The position numbers and the translations under genes were made by a program. Positions 8,771 to 16,048 of a stretch of DNA of 64,000 bases are shown here, piece after piece. The first letter of the stretch is position 1, and every line of letters starts with the position of its first letter. The DNA is taken from NCBI RefSeq assembly GCF_016428975.1, contig NZ_JAELTT010000001.1:108408-172407 (forward strand). The letters run 5' to 3'. Under the pieces are notes generated by a model. The model was not told the DNA's origin. It saw only the letters and a program-made list of their open reading frames with translations, and made no database searches. This DNA comes from Dyella sp. ASV21. Its GTDB lineage: Bacteria > Pseudomonadota > Gammaproteobacteria > Xanthomonadales > Rhodanobacteraceae.

Positions 8771-10060
8771 TCAGCTACCTCGGTAAGCGTCGTCGGAAGG
8801 GGAAAGGGAGGTGTGCCCGGCCAGCGTGGCCAGGCGGGCGGGAAACAGCGGCGGGCGACTGCCGCTACGTGGAAAGCGCCCTAATTCGGCCAGTGCACTG
8901 CCGCATAGGCGGCCCTGGCAGGCGCCCATGCCACAGCGCGTGGCGAGCTTGGCGTCGCGAGCGTCGCCGAAACCGTCCAGCTCACCCAAGGTAATGTCTT
9001 CGCAACGGCACACGATGGTCCGCGCGTCCGCAAGTCGGTGAATGCGTGGGTCGAGCGCGAAGTGTGTGTCCAGCAGCGCGGCGAAGCCTCGTGCCTTGTC
9101 GCGTTGCGCGCGCAGGGCGTGTGCTTCCTGGTCGAATCCGGCGGCGGCGTGGCCGGCCATTGTTCCTTCGATGCGCGCCACGGCCAGGCCGCCGATGCCG
9201 GTGATCTCGCCCGCCGCAAAGATTCCAGGCACGCTGGTCCGCAGCAATCCATCCACCCGCACCCGTGGATGCTTGCCGGTTTGCTGCAAGGCGCAGCCCA
9301 GCAAGGCGGCCAGTTCGACCTGGGGCACCAGGCCGTAGCCTACGGCGAGTAGATCGCAATCGATGCGCTGGGTTCCGCGCGGGCCGTCGACCTCCACCCC
9401 TTGCAGTTGCGCCTCGCCATGCGCGCGCTGCACCACGCTGCCGCAGCGATAGGGCACACCCGCGAGACGCGCGCGCAAGGCCGCCGCCTGGGCCGCGCGT
9501 GCCGGCCAGTGCAATAGTTGCGAGGCGAAGCGACGCACCGTGGCAGCAGAGGCCTGCTCATAGATGCCCAGCACACGCGCTCCGTGCGCACGCAGCGTGG
9601 CGGCGGCGGCCAGCAACAGGGGCCCCGAGCCTGCTACGACCACGCGCTTGCCGGCGACGGGCCAGCCTTGTTTGGTGAGCGCCTGCGCGCCACCGGCTCC
9701 GCACACGCCAGGCAAGGTCCAGCCGGGAAACGGCAGCAAGCGTTCGCGGGCACCCGTGGCAAGGATCAAGGCGTTGTAGCCGAGCAGCTCGCTGCCCCCG
9801 GGCGTTTCCACGCGCAGCCCCTGCGGCTCGTTCGCGACCACGCTGTGCTGCGCCAGCCACGTTACGTTATCGAGCGTGGCAAACGCTTCGCGTGCGGCGC
9901 GCGGTGCCTGGTGTCGCACGTCGTGTCGCCATACTTGTCCCCCGGGCCGCGCTTGCGCATCGAGCAGCCCTACCTGGGCGCCGTGGCTGGCCGCGGCCTG
10001 TGCGGCGGCCAGGCCGGTCGGGCCGGCGCCGACGACGAGCACATCGAAACGCTTAGCCAT
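8771..10060 (-). CDS. lhpE: D-hydroxyproline dehydrogenase, FAD/NAD-binding alpha subunit
   Basis: 429-residue pyridine-nucleotide-disulfide-type flavoprotein. The N-terminus has the FAD motif VVGAGPTGLAA, there is a second dinucleotide fold (VVAGSGPLLLA near 145), and near residue 370 a BFD-like [2Fe-2S] segment with CRC followed by CGMGACQGRLC. This architecture is that of HcnB/OoxA-type alpha subunits and of the heterooligomeric D-hydroxyproline dehydrogenase. It would take electrons from the FAD beta subunit through the iron-sulfur centres. It overlaps the small 2Fe-2S gene by eight bases, consistent with a stoichiometric complex. Confidence 0.86.
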   Translation of the reverse strand: MAKRFDVLVVGAGPTGLAAAQAAASHGAQVGLLDAQARPGGQVWRHDVRHQAPRAAREAFATLDNVTWLAQHSVVANEPQGLRVETPGGSELLGYNALILATGARERLLPFPGWTLPGVCGAGGAQALTKQGWPVAGKRVVVAGSGPLLLAAAATLRAHGARVLGIYEQASAATVRRFASQLLHWPARAAQAAALRARLAGVPYRCGSVVQRAHGEAQLQGVEVDGPRGTQRIDCDLLAVGYGLVPQVELAALLGCALQQTGKHPRVRVDGLLRTSVPGIFAAGEITGIGGLAVARIEGTMAGHAAAGFDQEAHALRAQRDKARGFAALLDTHFALDPRIHRLADARTIVCRCEDITLGELDGFGDARDAKLATRCGMGACQGRLCGSALAELGRFPRSGSRPPLFPARLATLAGHTSLSPSDDAYRGS

Positions 10061-10298
10061 CGGTATATACCTGCATGCCTTCGACAGCCGGTGTCATGCA
10101 TGCCCGCACGTGTGCCACGCCATCCACGCGCACGCGGCATTCAAAACACACACCCATGCCGCACAGGGGCGCGCGCGGCGTGCCGCGCACGGAGCGGCGA
10201 AAGTGCAGCGTGGCCTGTGCGATCGCCGCGGCCACGCTGGCGCCAGCCGGTACATCGACCGATTGCCCGTTGACGCTGAGACGGAGCAGGCGGCTCAT
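10053..10298 (-). CDS. lhpF: D-hydroxyproline dehydrogenase, small [2Fe-2S] gamma subunit
   Basis: An 81-residue ferredoxin-fold protein with the plant-type cluster motif: APLCGMGVCFECRV followed by Cys in VRACMTP, giving four cysteines. Such HcnA-like subunits pair with lhpB and lhpE products. The ATG at 10298 overlaps the stop of the upstream gene (ATGA), which fixes the start; longer readings would run into lhpB. No signal peptide or membrane segment. Confidence 0.86.
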   Translation of the reverse strand: MSRLLRLSVNGQSVDVPAGASVAAAIAQATLHFRRSVRGTPRAPLCGMGVCFECRVRVDGVAHVRACMTPAVEGMQVYTDG

Positions 10299-11404
10299 GC
10301 CGTCACCCTGGACGGCGCATACGGCGTGGGATCGATAGCGGGCTGGCGTCCCAGGATCAGATCCACCAGCAGGCGCGCGCTGCCCAGCGCCGTGGTGACG
10401 CCAAGACCTTCGTGGCCGGCGGCGACCCATTGATCGCGCGCGCCCGGCACGGCACCGAGATAGGGACGGCCATCCGGCGTGGTCGGGCGAAAGCCGGTCC
10501 AACTGCGCAGTGCCTGCAGGCCGCGCAAGGCGGGGATGAACGCAAAAGCACGTTCCAACATGCGTTGCACCATGGCGGGCGATACCTCGGCGTCGGTAGC
10601 ACTGAATTCGCGCGAGGAGCCGATCAGGATTTGTCCGGTGGGACGCGGCTGCACATTGAAGGCGACGCTGCTGTCGGCATCGCCGTGCGCGCTATCGGCG
10701 TAGCCCAGTTCGAGCAATTGGTGATGCACCAGGTGGGGGTAGCGATCGGTGATGACCAGGTGTCCCTTGCGTGCGCGCATGGGCAGCATGGGGAGCAGCT
10801 CGGGCAGCGCGCAGCCGGTGGCAACCAACACCGGGCCGCTGAGGCACGTGTCGTTGTCCAGGCGAACGCCACCTGTTGGCAATGCCACCACGCGTCGGCC
10901 GGCATACAGCGTGGCGCTGCGGGCCAGCGCGCGCTGCACCAGGTGCCGGGCGACACGCGGCGGATACACCACCGCTTCGCCGGGCACCAGCATGCCGCCG
11001 GCCAGGTCCGGTCGCAGTGCGGGTTCCAGTTCGTAGAGCGTGGCGGCATCGACGAGGTGGGCTTGGATGCCTGCGCTGGCCAGGCGTGCGGACCGCGTGC
11101 GCGCGGCCTGGTATTCGTGCTCGTTGCGCGCGACCCATAGCGTGCCGCAGCGGCTGAACTCGGCTTCCTCGAGTTCGGCGAACGCCTCCCAGTGGCGCAG
11201 CGAATAGCGCGCCAGCGCGAGTTCGGCCGGGTCGTCATCCATCGCCACCAGATGACCCATGGCCGCGGCCGTGGCGCCGCCGCCGATCGGGCCCGGTTCG
11301 ATGATGGCCACGCGCAGACCTTCGGCGCTGGCCGCATCCGCGCAGCTGGCGCCGACAATGCCGGCGCCGATCACGATCAGGTCGTAGTTGGCGCAAGCGC
11401 TCAT
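10295..11404 (-). CDS. lhpB: D-hydroxyproline dehydrogenase, FAD catalytic beta subunit (DadA-like)
   Basis: 369-residue amine oxidase of the D-amino-acid dehydrogenase/glycine oxidase family. The FAD-binding motif VIGAGIVGASCADAA lies at residues 10-24 and a C-terminal FAD segment FRPTTPDGRPYLG with GHEGLGVTTA follows. It should oxidise cis-4-hydroxy-D-proline to pyrroline-4-hydroxy-2-carboxylate. The ATG at 11404 overlaps the epimerase stop (ATGA), and the gene overlaps lhpF the same way. The combination of DadA-like, small 2Fe-2S and HcnB-like subunits is known for hydroxyproline dehydrogenase and for opine oxidases; the epimerase next door decides for hydroxyproline. Confidence 0.87.
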   Translation of the reverse strand: MSACANYDLIVIGAGIVGASCADAASAEGLRVAIIEPGPIGGGATAAAMGHLVAMDDDPAELALARYSLRHWEAFAELEEAEFSRCGTLWVARNEHEYQAARTRSARLASAGIQAHLVDAATLYELEPALRPDLAGGMLVPGEAVVYPPRVARHLVQRALARSATLYAGRRVVALPTGGVRLDNDTCLSGPVLVATGCALPELLPMLPMRARKGHLVITDRYPHLVHHQLLELGYADSAHGDADSSVAFNVQPRPTGQILIGSSREFSATDAEVSPAMVQRMLERAFAFIPALRGLQALRSWTGFRPTTPDGRPYLGAVPGARDQWVAAGHEGLGVTTALGSARLLVDLILGRQPAIDPTPYAPSRVTA

Positions 11405-12342
11405 TCGGCGCCGCTGCCCCAGGTGAATGCATCGGCTTCGTCGAACAACAAGGTGCTGCGCGCCACGACATACGCCGTGCCGGTGATCTGGGGTAGCACG
11501 CCGCGTGTGCCGGGCAGGTAGCGTCCCTCGAACACGCTGCCCAGGATGCTCTCCTGTTGCCACAGCTCGCCCGGCGCCAGCTTGCCGTCGGCGGCCAGGC
11601 AGGCCAGCTTGGCGCTGGTGCCGGTACCGCAGGGCGAGCGGTCATAGGCCAGGCCGGGGCACAACACGAAGTTCCGGCCGTCCAGTCCGGCGACCGGAGA
11701 CGTCGTGTTGACCTCGATGTGATCGATCTCGCCACCGTCGGCACCGGTGATGCCCTGTGCGACGAGCGCCCGTCGAATGGCTTCGGTGTATGCCGTGAGT
11801 TCGCGTTGATGGTGGATCTCCAAAGGCAGCGGGCTGTCTTTGGTGATGAAGAACCAGTTGCCGCCCCAGGCGACATCGCCAGTCACTGTGCCGTGGCCCG
11901 GCACATCGACGCGTACACCGCTGGCGTGGCGATAGCTTTCCACGTTGTCGATGGTGACGCGGCCGTCTTCATGCAGCTGCGCTCCGACCACGCCCACCGG
12001 CGTTTCCAGGCGATGCCTGCCTGGGCCGATGCGACCCAGGTGTTGCAGCGTGCGCACCACGCCGATGGTGCCGTGGCCGCACATGCCAAGGTAGGACACA
12101 TTGTTGAAGTAGATGACGCCCGCGCAGGCATCGGCCGTCTGTGGTGGCAGCAGCAGTGCGCCCACTACCGTGCTCGATCCACGCGGCTCGCAGGCGATGG
12201 CGCTGCGCCAGCGATCGAAGTCGCGACGGAAGCGTTCGCGTTGATCCATCAGCGAGCCGCCGCCCAAGTCAGGAAAGCCGGCGATCACGGTGCGGGTGGG
12301 CTCGCCACCGGTATGGGAGTCGATCACGTCGATGGTGTGCAT
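11401..12342 (-). CDS. lhpA: 4-hydroxyproline 2-epimerase
   Basis: Proline racemase-family enzyme, 313 residues, converting trans-4-hydroxy-L-proline to cis-4-hydroxy-D-proline. Both catalytic cysteines are present: Cys88 in MCGHG and Cys238 in SPCGTGTSA. Cys at both positions means a racemase/epimerase rather than a hydroxyproline dehydratase, which has Thr at the second. The start MHTIDVIDSHTGG matches the family N-terminus. First gene of the leftward operon, divergent from the PAS-AraC regulator across about 140 bases. Confidence 0.93.
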   Translation of the reverse strand: MHTIDVIDSHTGGEPTRTVIAGFPDLGGGSLMDQRERFRRDFDRWRSAIACEPRGSSTVVGALLLPPQTADACAGVIYFNNVSYLGMCGHGTIGVVRTLQHLGRIGPGRHRLETPVGVVGAQLHEDGRVTIDNVESYRHASGVRVDVPGHGTVTGDVAWGGNWFFITKDSPLPLEIHHQRELTAYTEAIRRALVAQGITGADGGEIDHIEVNTTSPVAGLDGRNFVLCPGLAYDRSPCGTGTSAKLACLAADGKLAPGELWQQESILGSVFEGRYLPGTRGVLPQITGTAYVVARSTLLFDEADAFTWGSGAE

Positions 12343-12441
12343 GCGGTCTATGCTCGCGGTCCGGCGACCGGAGCGTCTAGAAACGCCTGCTCCCGTTGGA
12401 TGCGGAAATCGGCACAATGCAGAGGCCGCTACCGCGCTTAT

Positions 12442-12455
12442 GCTGCAGGTGCAGC
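12442..12455. promoter_or_regulatory. inverted repeat in the lhp/regulator divergent region
   Basis: A perfect 6-2-6 inverted repeat (GCTGCA GG TGCAGC) lies between the divergent epimerase and regulator genes, just after a TATGCT that could serve as a -10 for the regulator. It is a candidate operator; no footprint or comparison supports it. Confidence 0.3.
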
Positions 12456-12486
12456 AGCGAACGGCGGCCAAGGGGGCGCAGTGGAA

Positions 12487-13227
12487 ATGAAGATTTCGGC
12501 CGATGAACTGGAGGCCTTGTTCGACGCGTTGCCGGATGTGGTGTTCTTCGTGAAGGATCACCGGGGCCGTTACACCCACGCCAATCAGAGTTTGCTGCGT
12601 CGGCTGGGGCTCAAGCAGCGCAGCGAGGTGATCGGGCGTAACGTGACCGAACTGTTTCCCTCGGCCCTGGGCGGCTCCTACGCCAGTCAGGACAGTCGCG
12701 TGCTGGAAGGCGAGGTGATCGAGAACCAGCTGGAAGTGCACATGTTCCCCAACCGCGTGCCGGGTTGGTGCCTGACCTGCAAGCGTCCGCTACGCGCAGG
12801 CGGCAAGGTGAAGGGCATCGTGGGCATCTCGCGCGACCTGGGCAAGCCGGACAGCAAGCATCCCACGTACCTGCGCTTGCGCCGCGTGCTGGCCTATCTG
12901 CAGGAGCATTACGCGGAGAGCGTGCGCGTCGCCACGCTGGCGGAACTGGCCGATGTCTCGGTGGCGCAGCTGGAGCGGGATTTTCGCAAGGTGTTCCAGC
13001 TCACCCCGCAGCAATGGCAGACCAAGTTGCGCATGGAGGAAGCCATGCGTCGATTGCACGGTGAGGAGAGCGTGGCGGCCATCGGATTGGCGTGCGGGTT
13101 TGCCGATCAAAGTGCTTTCGCCCGTCAGTTCAAGGCCATGGTGGGCATGACGCCGCGCGACTACCGTGCCATCACCGCAGGGGCATCGCGCGGCCCGCAT
13201 ATGCTGCCGGGCATCGCCGGTCAGTGA
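12487..13227 (+). CDS. PAS-AraC transcriptional regulator of the hydroxyproline operon
   Basis: 246 residues. The N-terminal half is a PAS domain (ALPDVVFFVKDHRG near residue 15, NQSLLRRLG, then VIGRNVTELFP). The C-terminal half, from about residue 125, is an AraC helix-turn-helix pair: LAELADVSVAQLERDFRKVF and then ACGFADQSAFARQFKAMVG followed by TPRDYR. Divergent from lhpA, so it probably controls the catabolic operon in response to an intermediate sensed by the PAS domain; ligand unknown. AAGGGGG at 12470-12476 serves either the ATG at 12487 or an in-frame GTG at 12481. A terminator hairpin follows. Confidence 0.87.
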   Translation: MKISADELEALFDALPDVVFFVKDHRGRYTHANQSLLRRLGLKQRSEVIGRNVTELFPSALGGSYASQDSRVLEGEVIENQLEVHMFPNRVPGWCLTCKRPLRAGGKVKGIVGISRDLGKPDSKHPTYLRLRRVLAYLQEHYAESVRVATLAELADVSVAQLERDFRKVFQLTPQQWQTKLRMEEAMRRLHGEESVAAIGLACGFADQSAFARQFKAMVGMTPRDYRAITAGASRGPHMLPGIAGQ

Positions 13228-13235
13228 AAACAAAG

Positions 13236-13261
13236 CGGCCCCGTTCGCGAGAACGGGGCCG
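13236..13261. terminator. bidirectional terminator between regulator and YXWGXW lipoprotein genes
   Basis: An 11-bp stem (CGGCCCCGTTC/GAACGGGGCCG) with a GCGA tetraloop lies between convergent genes. On the minus strand it is followed by CTTTGTTTTC, giving a good intrinsic terminator for the lipoprotein gene; on the plus strand the T-run is weak. Confidence 0.8.
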
Positions 13262-13281
13262 TCTGTCGAAGCAGGCTTGAA

Positions 13282-13644
13282 TCAGCCGGCGACCCACACG
13301 CCGACGTTGAGGTGCCAGCCGTCGTTGTGGTGTTCGTAGTGCGGGTGCACGTAGTGGTAGCCCGGGCGCTCGGCTTCCCAATGGCCGTGCATGGCGACGT
13401 ACTGATGACCATTCCAGTGCCAGTAACCGCGAGCCCAGACGTAGCCGGGACGATGCGGCGGCTCCACTTCCACCACTTCCACCGGGGGCGGCTGCGGGGC
13501 GATGACTTCAACGTACTCACGCTGCACCACAGGCTCGCGTTCCACCACGACCTGGCGGGGGCGCGGGGCGGGCTGTTCCACCACGCAGCCACTGGCCAGC
13601 ATGGTCACGGCGGAAAGAGCAATCAGGCGAAAGCGGATCGACAT
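13282..13644 (-). CDS. YXWGXW-repeat lipoprotein
   Basis: 120-residue envelope protein. The N-terminus is a lipoprotein signal (hydrophobic stretch then LASGC, so Cys20 would be lipidated). A Pro/Val-rich linker (residues 23-60) leads to a His- and Trp-rich tail with the units YVWARGYWHWNG, YVAMHGHWEAERPGYHYV and HNDGWHLNVG, the YXWGXW repeat pattern. Function of this family is unknown; metal binding by the His clusters is possible but untested. It and the next gene are two related proteins in the same orientation, about 150 bases apart. Confidence 0.8.
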   Translation of the reverse strand: MSIRFRLIALSAVTMLASGCVVEQPAPRPRQVVVEREPVVQREYVEVIAPQPPPVEVVEVEPPHRPGYVWARGYWHWNGHQYVAMHGHWEAERPGYHYVHPHYEHHNDGWHLNVGVWVAG

Positions 13645-13796
13645 AGGAGTAGGTGCCTTTGTGAAAGGATGGTGATTTGGTGAGACGACGATGACGCGCC
13701 TTGCTGAGGCGAACCTTTCTTGTTGCAGTTATTTTGCTTGTATGGCAATTACTTACGATTTCGCCCGGAAGGCTTAAAGCCCCCTCGGCGGGCGGC

Positions 13797-14120
13797 TCAG
13801 TGCGCCCAATAGCCGTTACGGAGGTGCCAGCCATCGCGGTGCTGTTCCCAGCGCGCCGGGTGGTAGACGTAGCCCGGGCGAACCGGGACCCAATAGCCGT
13901 GCACCCAGACATGACGCTGGCCTTCCCAGCGCCAGTAACCCGGTGCCCACACGAAACCTTCGCGCGGCGGCGGCACTGCTTCGTACTGCGGGGCGGGCGG
14001 GGCCACATTGATACCCACCGCGACCGATACCCCGGCCGCGGCGGTCGGAGCGTAAACCGCGCCCGCGCCGGCAATGCCCAAGACGGCGAGCAGGGCGAGT
14101 TTGCGGGTAGTGCTCAACAT
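13797..14120 (-). CDS. YXWGXW-repeat secreted protein
   Basis: 107 residues from the ATG at 14120, chosen because AAGGAG lies six bases before it; a second ATG six codons upstream would include that site. The signal peptide (through about residue 28, cleavage near TAAA) lacks a lipobox, unlike its neighbour. The mature part repeats FVWAPGYWRWEGQRHVWVHGYW, then YVYHPARW and WHLRNGYW. Same tail architecture as the 13282-13644 protein, hence a diverged tandem duplicate with a different anchoring mode. Function unknown. Confidence 0.8.
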   Translation of the reverse strand: MLSTTRKLALLAVLGIAGAGAVYAPTAAAGVSVAVGINVAPPAPQYEAVPPPREGFVWAPGYWRWEGQRHVWVHGYWVPVRPGYVYHPARWEQHRDGWHLRNGYWAH

Positions 14121-14265
14121 GACGTTCTCCTTGTGCATGGCCGCACCGTGCGGCCTTATGGCGGGGAACGGGGTATGCGGCGCGGTGTTGACCCGTTTAC
14201 CCCTGCTTGTTCAGTTTCGTGATGGCTGCGGCCGGGCCTTCATTCAGATTTTCTTCTCGACAAAA

Positions 14266-14280
14266 GAACGAACGGTCGTG
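14266..14280. promoter_or_regulatory. candidate TetR operator and promoter overlap
   Basis: GAACGAACGGTCGTG contains imperfect inverted half-sites (ACGA..TCGT) just upstream of the regulator start at 14295, the usual place for autoregulation by TetR proteins. The assignment is a guess from position and partial symmetry. Confidence 0.35.
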
Positions 14281-14294
14281 CTATTTTGTGGCTC

Positions 14295-14924
14295 ATGAAT
14301 AGTCCAGCCCTCAGCACCCCCAAGCGCGCCGCCACCCGCGAGCTGATTCTTGAGCACGCCTATGAGCTGGCGCGACGCGAAGGCCTGGAGGGGCTATCCA
14401 TCGGCTCGCTGGCGCAAGACGTGGGCATGTCCAAGAGCGGCGTGTTCGCCCATTTCGGATCACGTGAGGATCTGCAACTGGCGGTGCTTGAGGCCGGCCA
14501 GCAACGCTTTCTGCGCCAAGTGAAGTGGCCCGTGTTGTCGTTGCCGCGCGGTATCGCCCGGCTGCGTGCGGTAGTAATGAACTGGGTCGAGTGGGGCAAG
14601 GAATACCAGAGCGGCTGCGTGTTGCTCACCGCGGCCAGCGAGTACGACGGACGCGAGGGTGTGCTGCGCGATTGCGTGATCCGCCAGCAGGCCGGTTGGC
14701 GCCAGGAAATCTGCCGCACCATCGGCCACGCCATGGAGAACGATGAACTGCGGGCGGACACCGTGCCCGCCCAGCTCGCTTTCGAAATCTATGCCCTGAT
14801 GCTGGGCCTGCATCACGACGCGGCCCTGTTTGGATTTGAGGATGCGCGCCAGCACACGCTGGCGGCTTTTGAACGTCTGCTAGCCAGTTACAGCCCGGTT
14901 GCGGGCGGGAGTTCCGTGCCATGA
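14295..14924 (+). CDS. TetR/AcrR family transcriptional regulator
   Basis: 209 residues. The N-terminal helix-turn-helix is clear: RELILEHAYELARREG at residues 15-30, then SIGSLAQDVGMSKSGVFAHFGSRE, the TetR recognition helix region. The C-terminal half resembles the YsiA/AcrR ligand-binding domain (ALMLGLHHDA near the end). ATG at 14295 is preferred over a TTG three codons earlier. The stop overlaps the start of the alpha/beta hydrolase gene (ATGA), so it is likely to control that gene and itself. Confidence 0.88.
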   Translation: MNSPALSTPKRAATRELILEHAYELARREGLEGLSIGSLAQDVGMSKSGVFAHFGSREDLQLAVLEAGQQRFLRQVKWPVLSLPRGIARLRAVVMNWVEWGKEYQSGCVLLTAASEYDGREGVLRDCVIRQQAGWRQEICRTIGHAMENDELRADTVPAQLAFEIYALMLGLHHDAALFGFEDARQHTLAAFERLLASYSPVAGGSSVP

Positions 14925-15859
14925 CTCGCCCTGCATCCCCGGCCGTCGCCAAGCGGCATCACGGTCCTGGCGCGTTCAAGCTCGGCGCGGTGCGTGCCGG
15001 TTTCTCGTTGGGTAGCCGGTTGGCGCCGGCGCGGGCGGTGGAGCACGCGCTGCGCCTGTTCGTAACGCCCTTTGCCAGCAGCCGCACCCGCGCGCAGCGC
15101 GCACAGCCGGATGCGGACATGCAGCGTGGCGAGCTCACCATTCGCGACCGGCGCATCGCCACCTACACCTGGGGTGACCCGGGGCGGCAGCCGTATGCCT
15201 TGCTGGTGCATGGTTGGTCGAGCTTTGGCCTGCGCTATCTGCCGTGGGTCGCGCCCTTGCGGGAACTGGGCTACGCCGTGGTGGCGTTCGACCAGCCCGG
15301 TCATGGCCATAGCGAGGGGCGCACCTGCACCTTGCCCGATTTTGTCGACACCGCACGCGAGGTTGGGCGTCACTATGGCGATGCGGCGCTCACCGTGGCG
15401 CACTCGCTCGGCGGTGCGGCGGCCGTGCTGGCGCAGGGCGAGGCCTGGCACGCGCAGAAACTCATCCTGATCGCGCCGGCGGCGGACCCGGTAGCGGCGA
15501 CGCAGCGCTTTTCGCACCTGGTGCGCCTGGGCGATCACCTGCGTGAGCGCCTGCATGAACGCTTGCAGGCGATGACCGGGATCAACATCCATGATCTTCA
15601 GGTGCACCGTCACCTGCCATCGTTGGGCCAGCCGGGCCTGATCGTGCACGATATGGACGACCACGATGTACCGTGGGCGGAAGGTGAGCGCTATGCGCGC
15701 CACTGGCGTGGCGGGCGCCTGCTTACCACCCAAGGCCTGGGTCACCATCGCGTGCTCGATGCGCCGGAAGTGGTGGCCGCATCGGTGGCCTTCCTGCGTG
15801 GCGAAGTCGTGGGTGAGCGCGTGGTGTCCTCGCCGAATTTGCCGTTTGGGGACAGCTGA
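14921..15859 (+). CDS. alpha/beta hydrolase
   Basis: 312-residue hydrolase. Visible: the oxyanion segment LVHGWSS near residue 95, FDQPGHGHS near 125, the nucleophile elbow AHSLGG (Ser near 167), the acid in HDMDDHDVPW near 245 and the His in GLGHHRVL near 277. The first 65 residues are Arg/Ala-rich without a clear signal peptide. Substrate unknown. Translationally coupled to the TetR gene, suggesting a ligand-induced detoxification or lipid-ester role; that is inference. Confidence 0.82.
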   Translation: MTRPASPAVAKRHHGPGAFKLGAVRAGFSLGSRLAPARAVEHALRLFVTPFASSRTRAQRAQPDADMQRGELTIRDRRIATYTWGDPGRQPYALLVHGWSSFGLRYLPWVAPLRELGYAVVAFDQPGHGHSEGRTCTLPDFVDTAREVGRHYGDAALTVAHSLGGAAAVLAQGEAWHAQKLILIAPAADPVAATQRFSHLVRLGDHLRERLHERLQAMTGINIHDLQVHRHLPSLGQPGLIVHDMDDHDVPWAEGERYARHWRGGRLLTTQGLGHHRVLDAPEVVAASVAFLRGEVVGERVVSSPNLPFGDS

Positions 15860-16007
15860 AAGCCCGCATGGCGGCTCGTTCCCGCGTAAGCGAGAAGGTG
15901 GATTCGGCGTGCCGGGTAAGCATATGCCGGTCGGCGAAAGGGACGTACTTGCCCGCATGGCGATGTCCGCCACCGCGCCGCAACATGTTCCCAACGTAAC
16001 CATCCAC

Positions 16008-16013
16008 TAAAAT
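16008..16013 (+). promoter_or_regulatory. candidate -10 element for icmF
   Basis: TAAAAT stands out in this GC-rich intergenic stretch, 36 bases before the icmF start. I see no good -35 at the usual distance, so the call rests on the -10 alone. Confidence 0.35.
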
Positions 16014-16048
16014 CGGGAATTCGACGCGTCCGCAGTTTCGGAGTCCCC

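Noticed and set aside
15860..16048. Cobalamin riboswitch upstream of icmF
   Set aside because: No B12-box-like sequence or expected fold was seen in this 189-base region.
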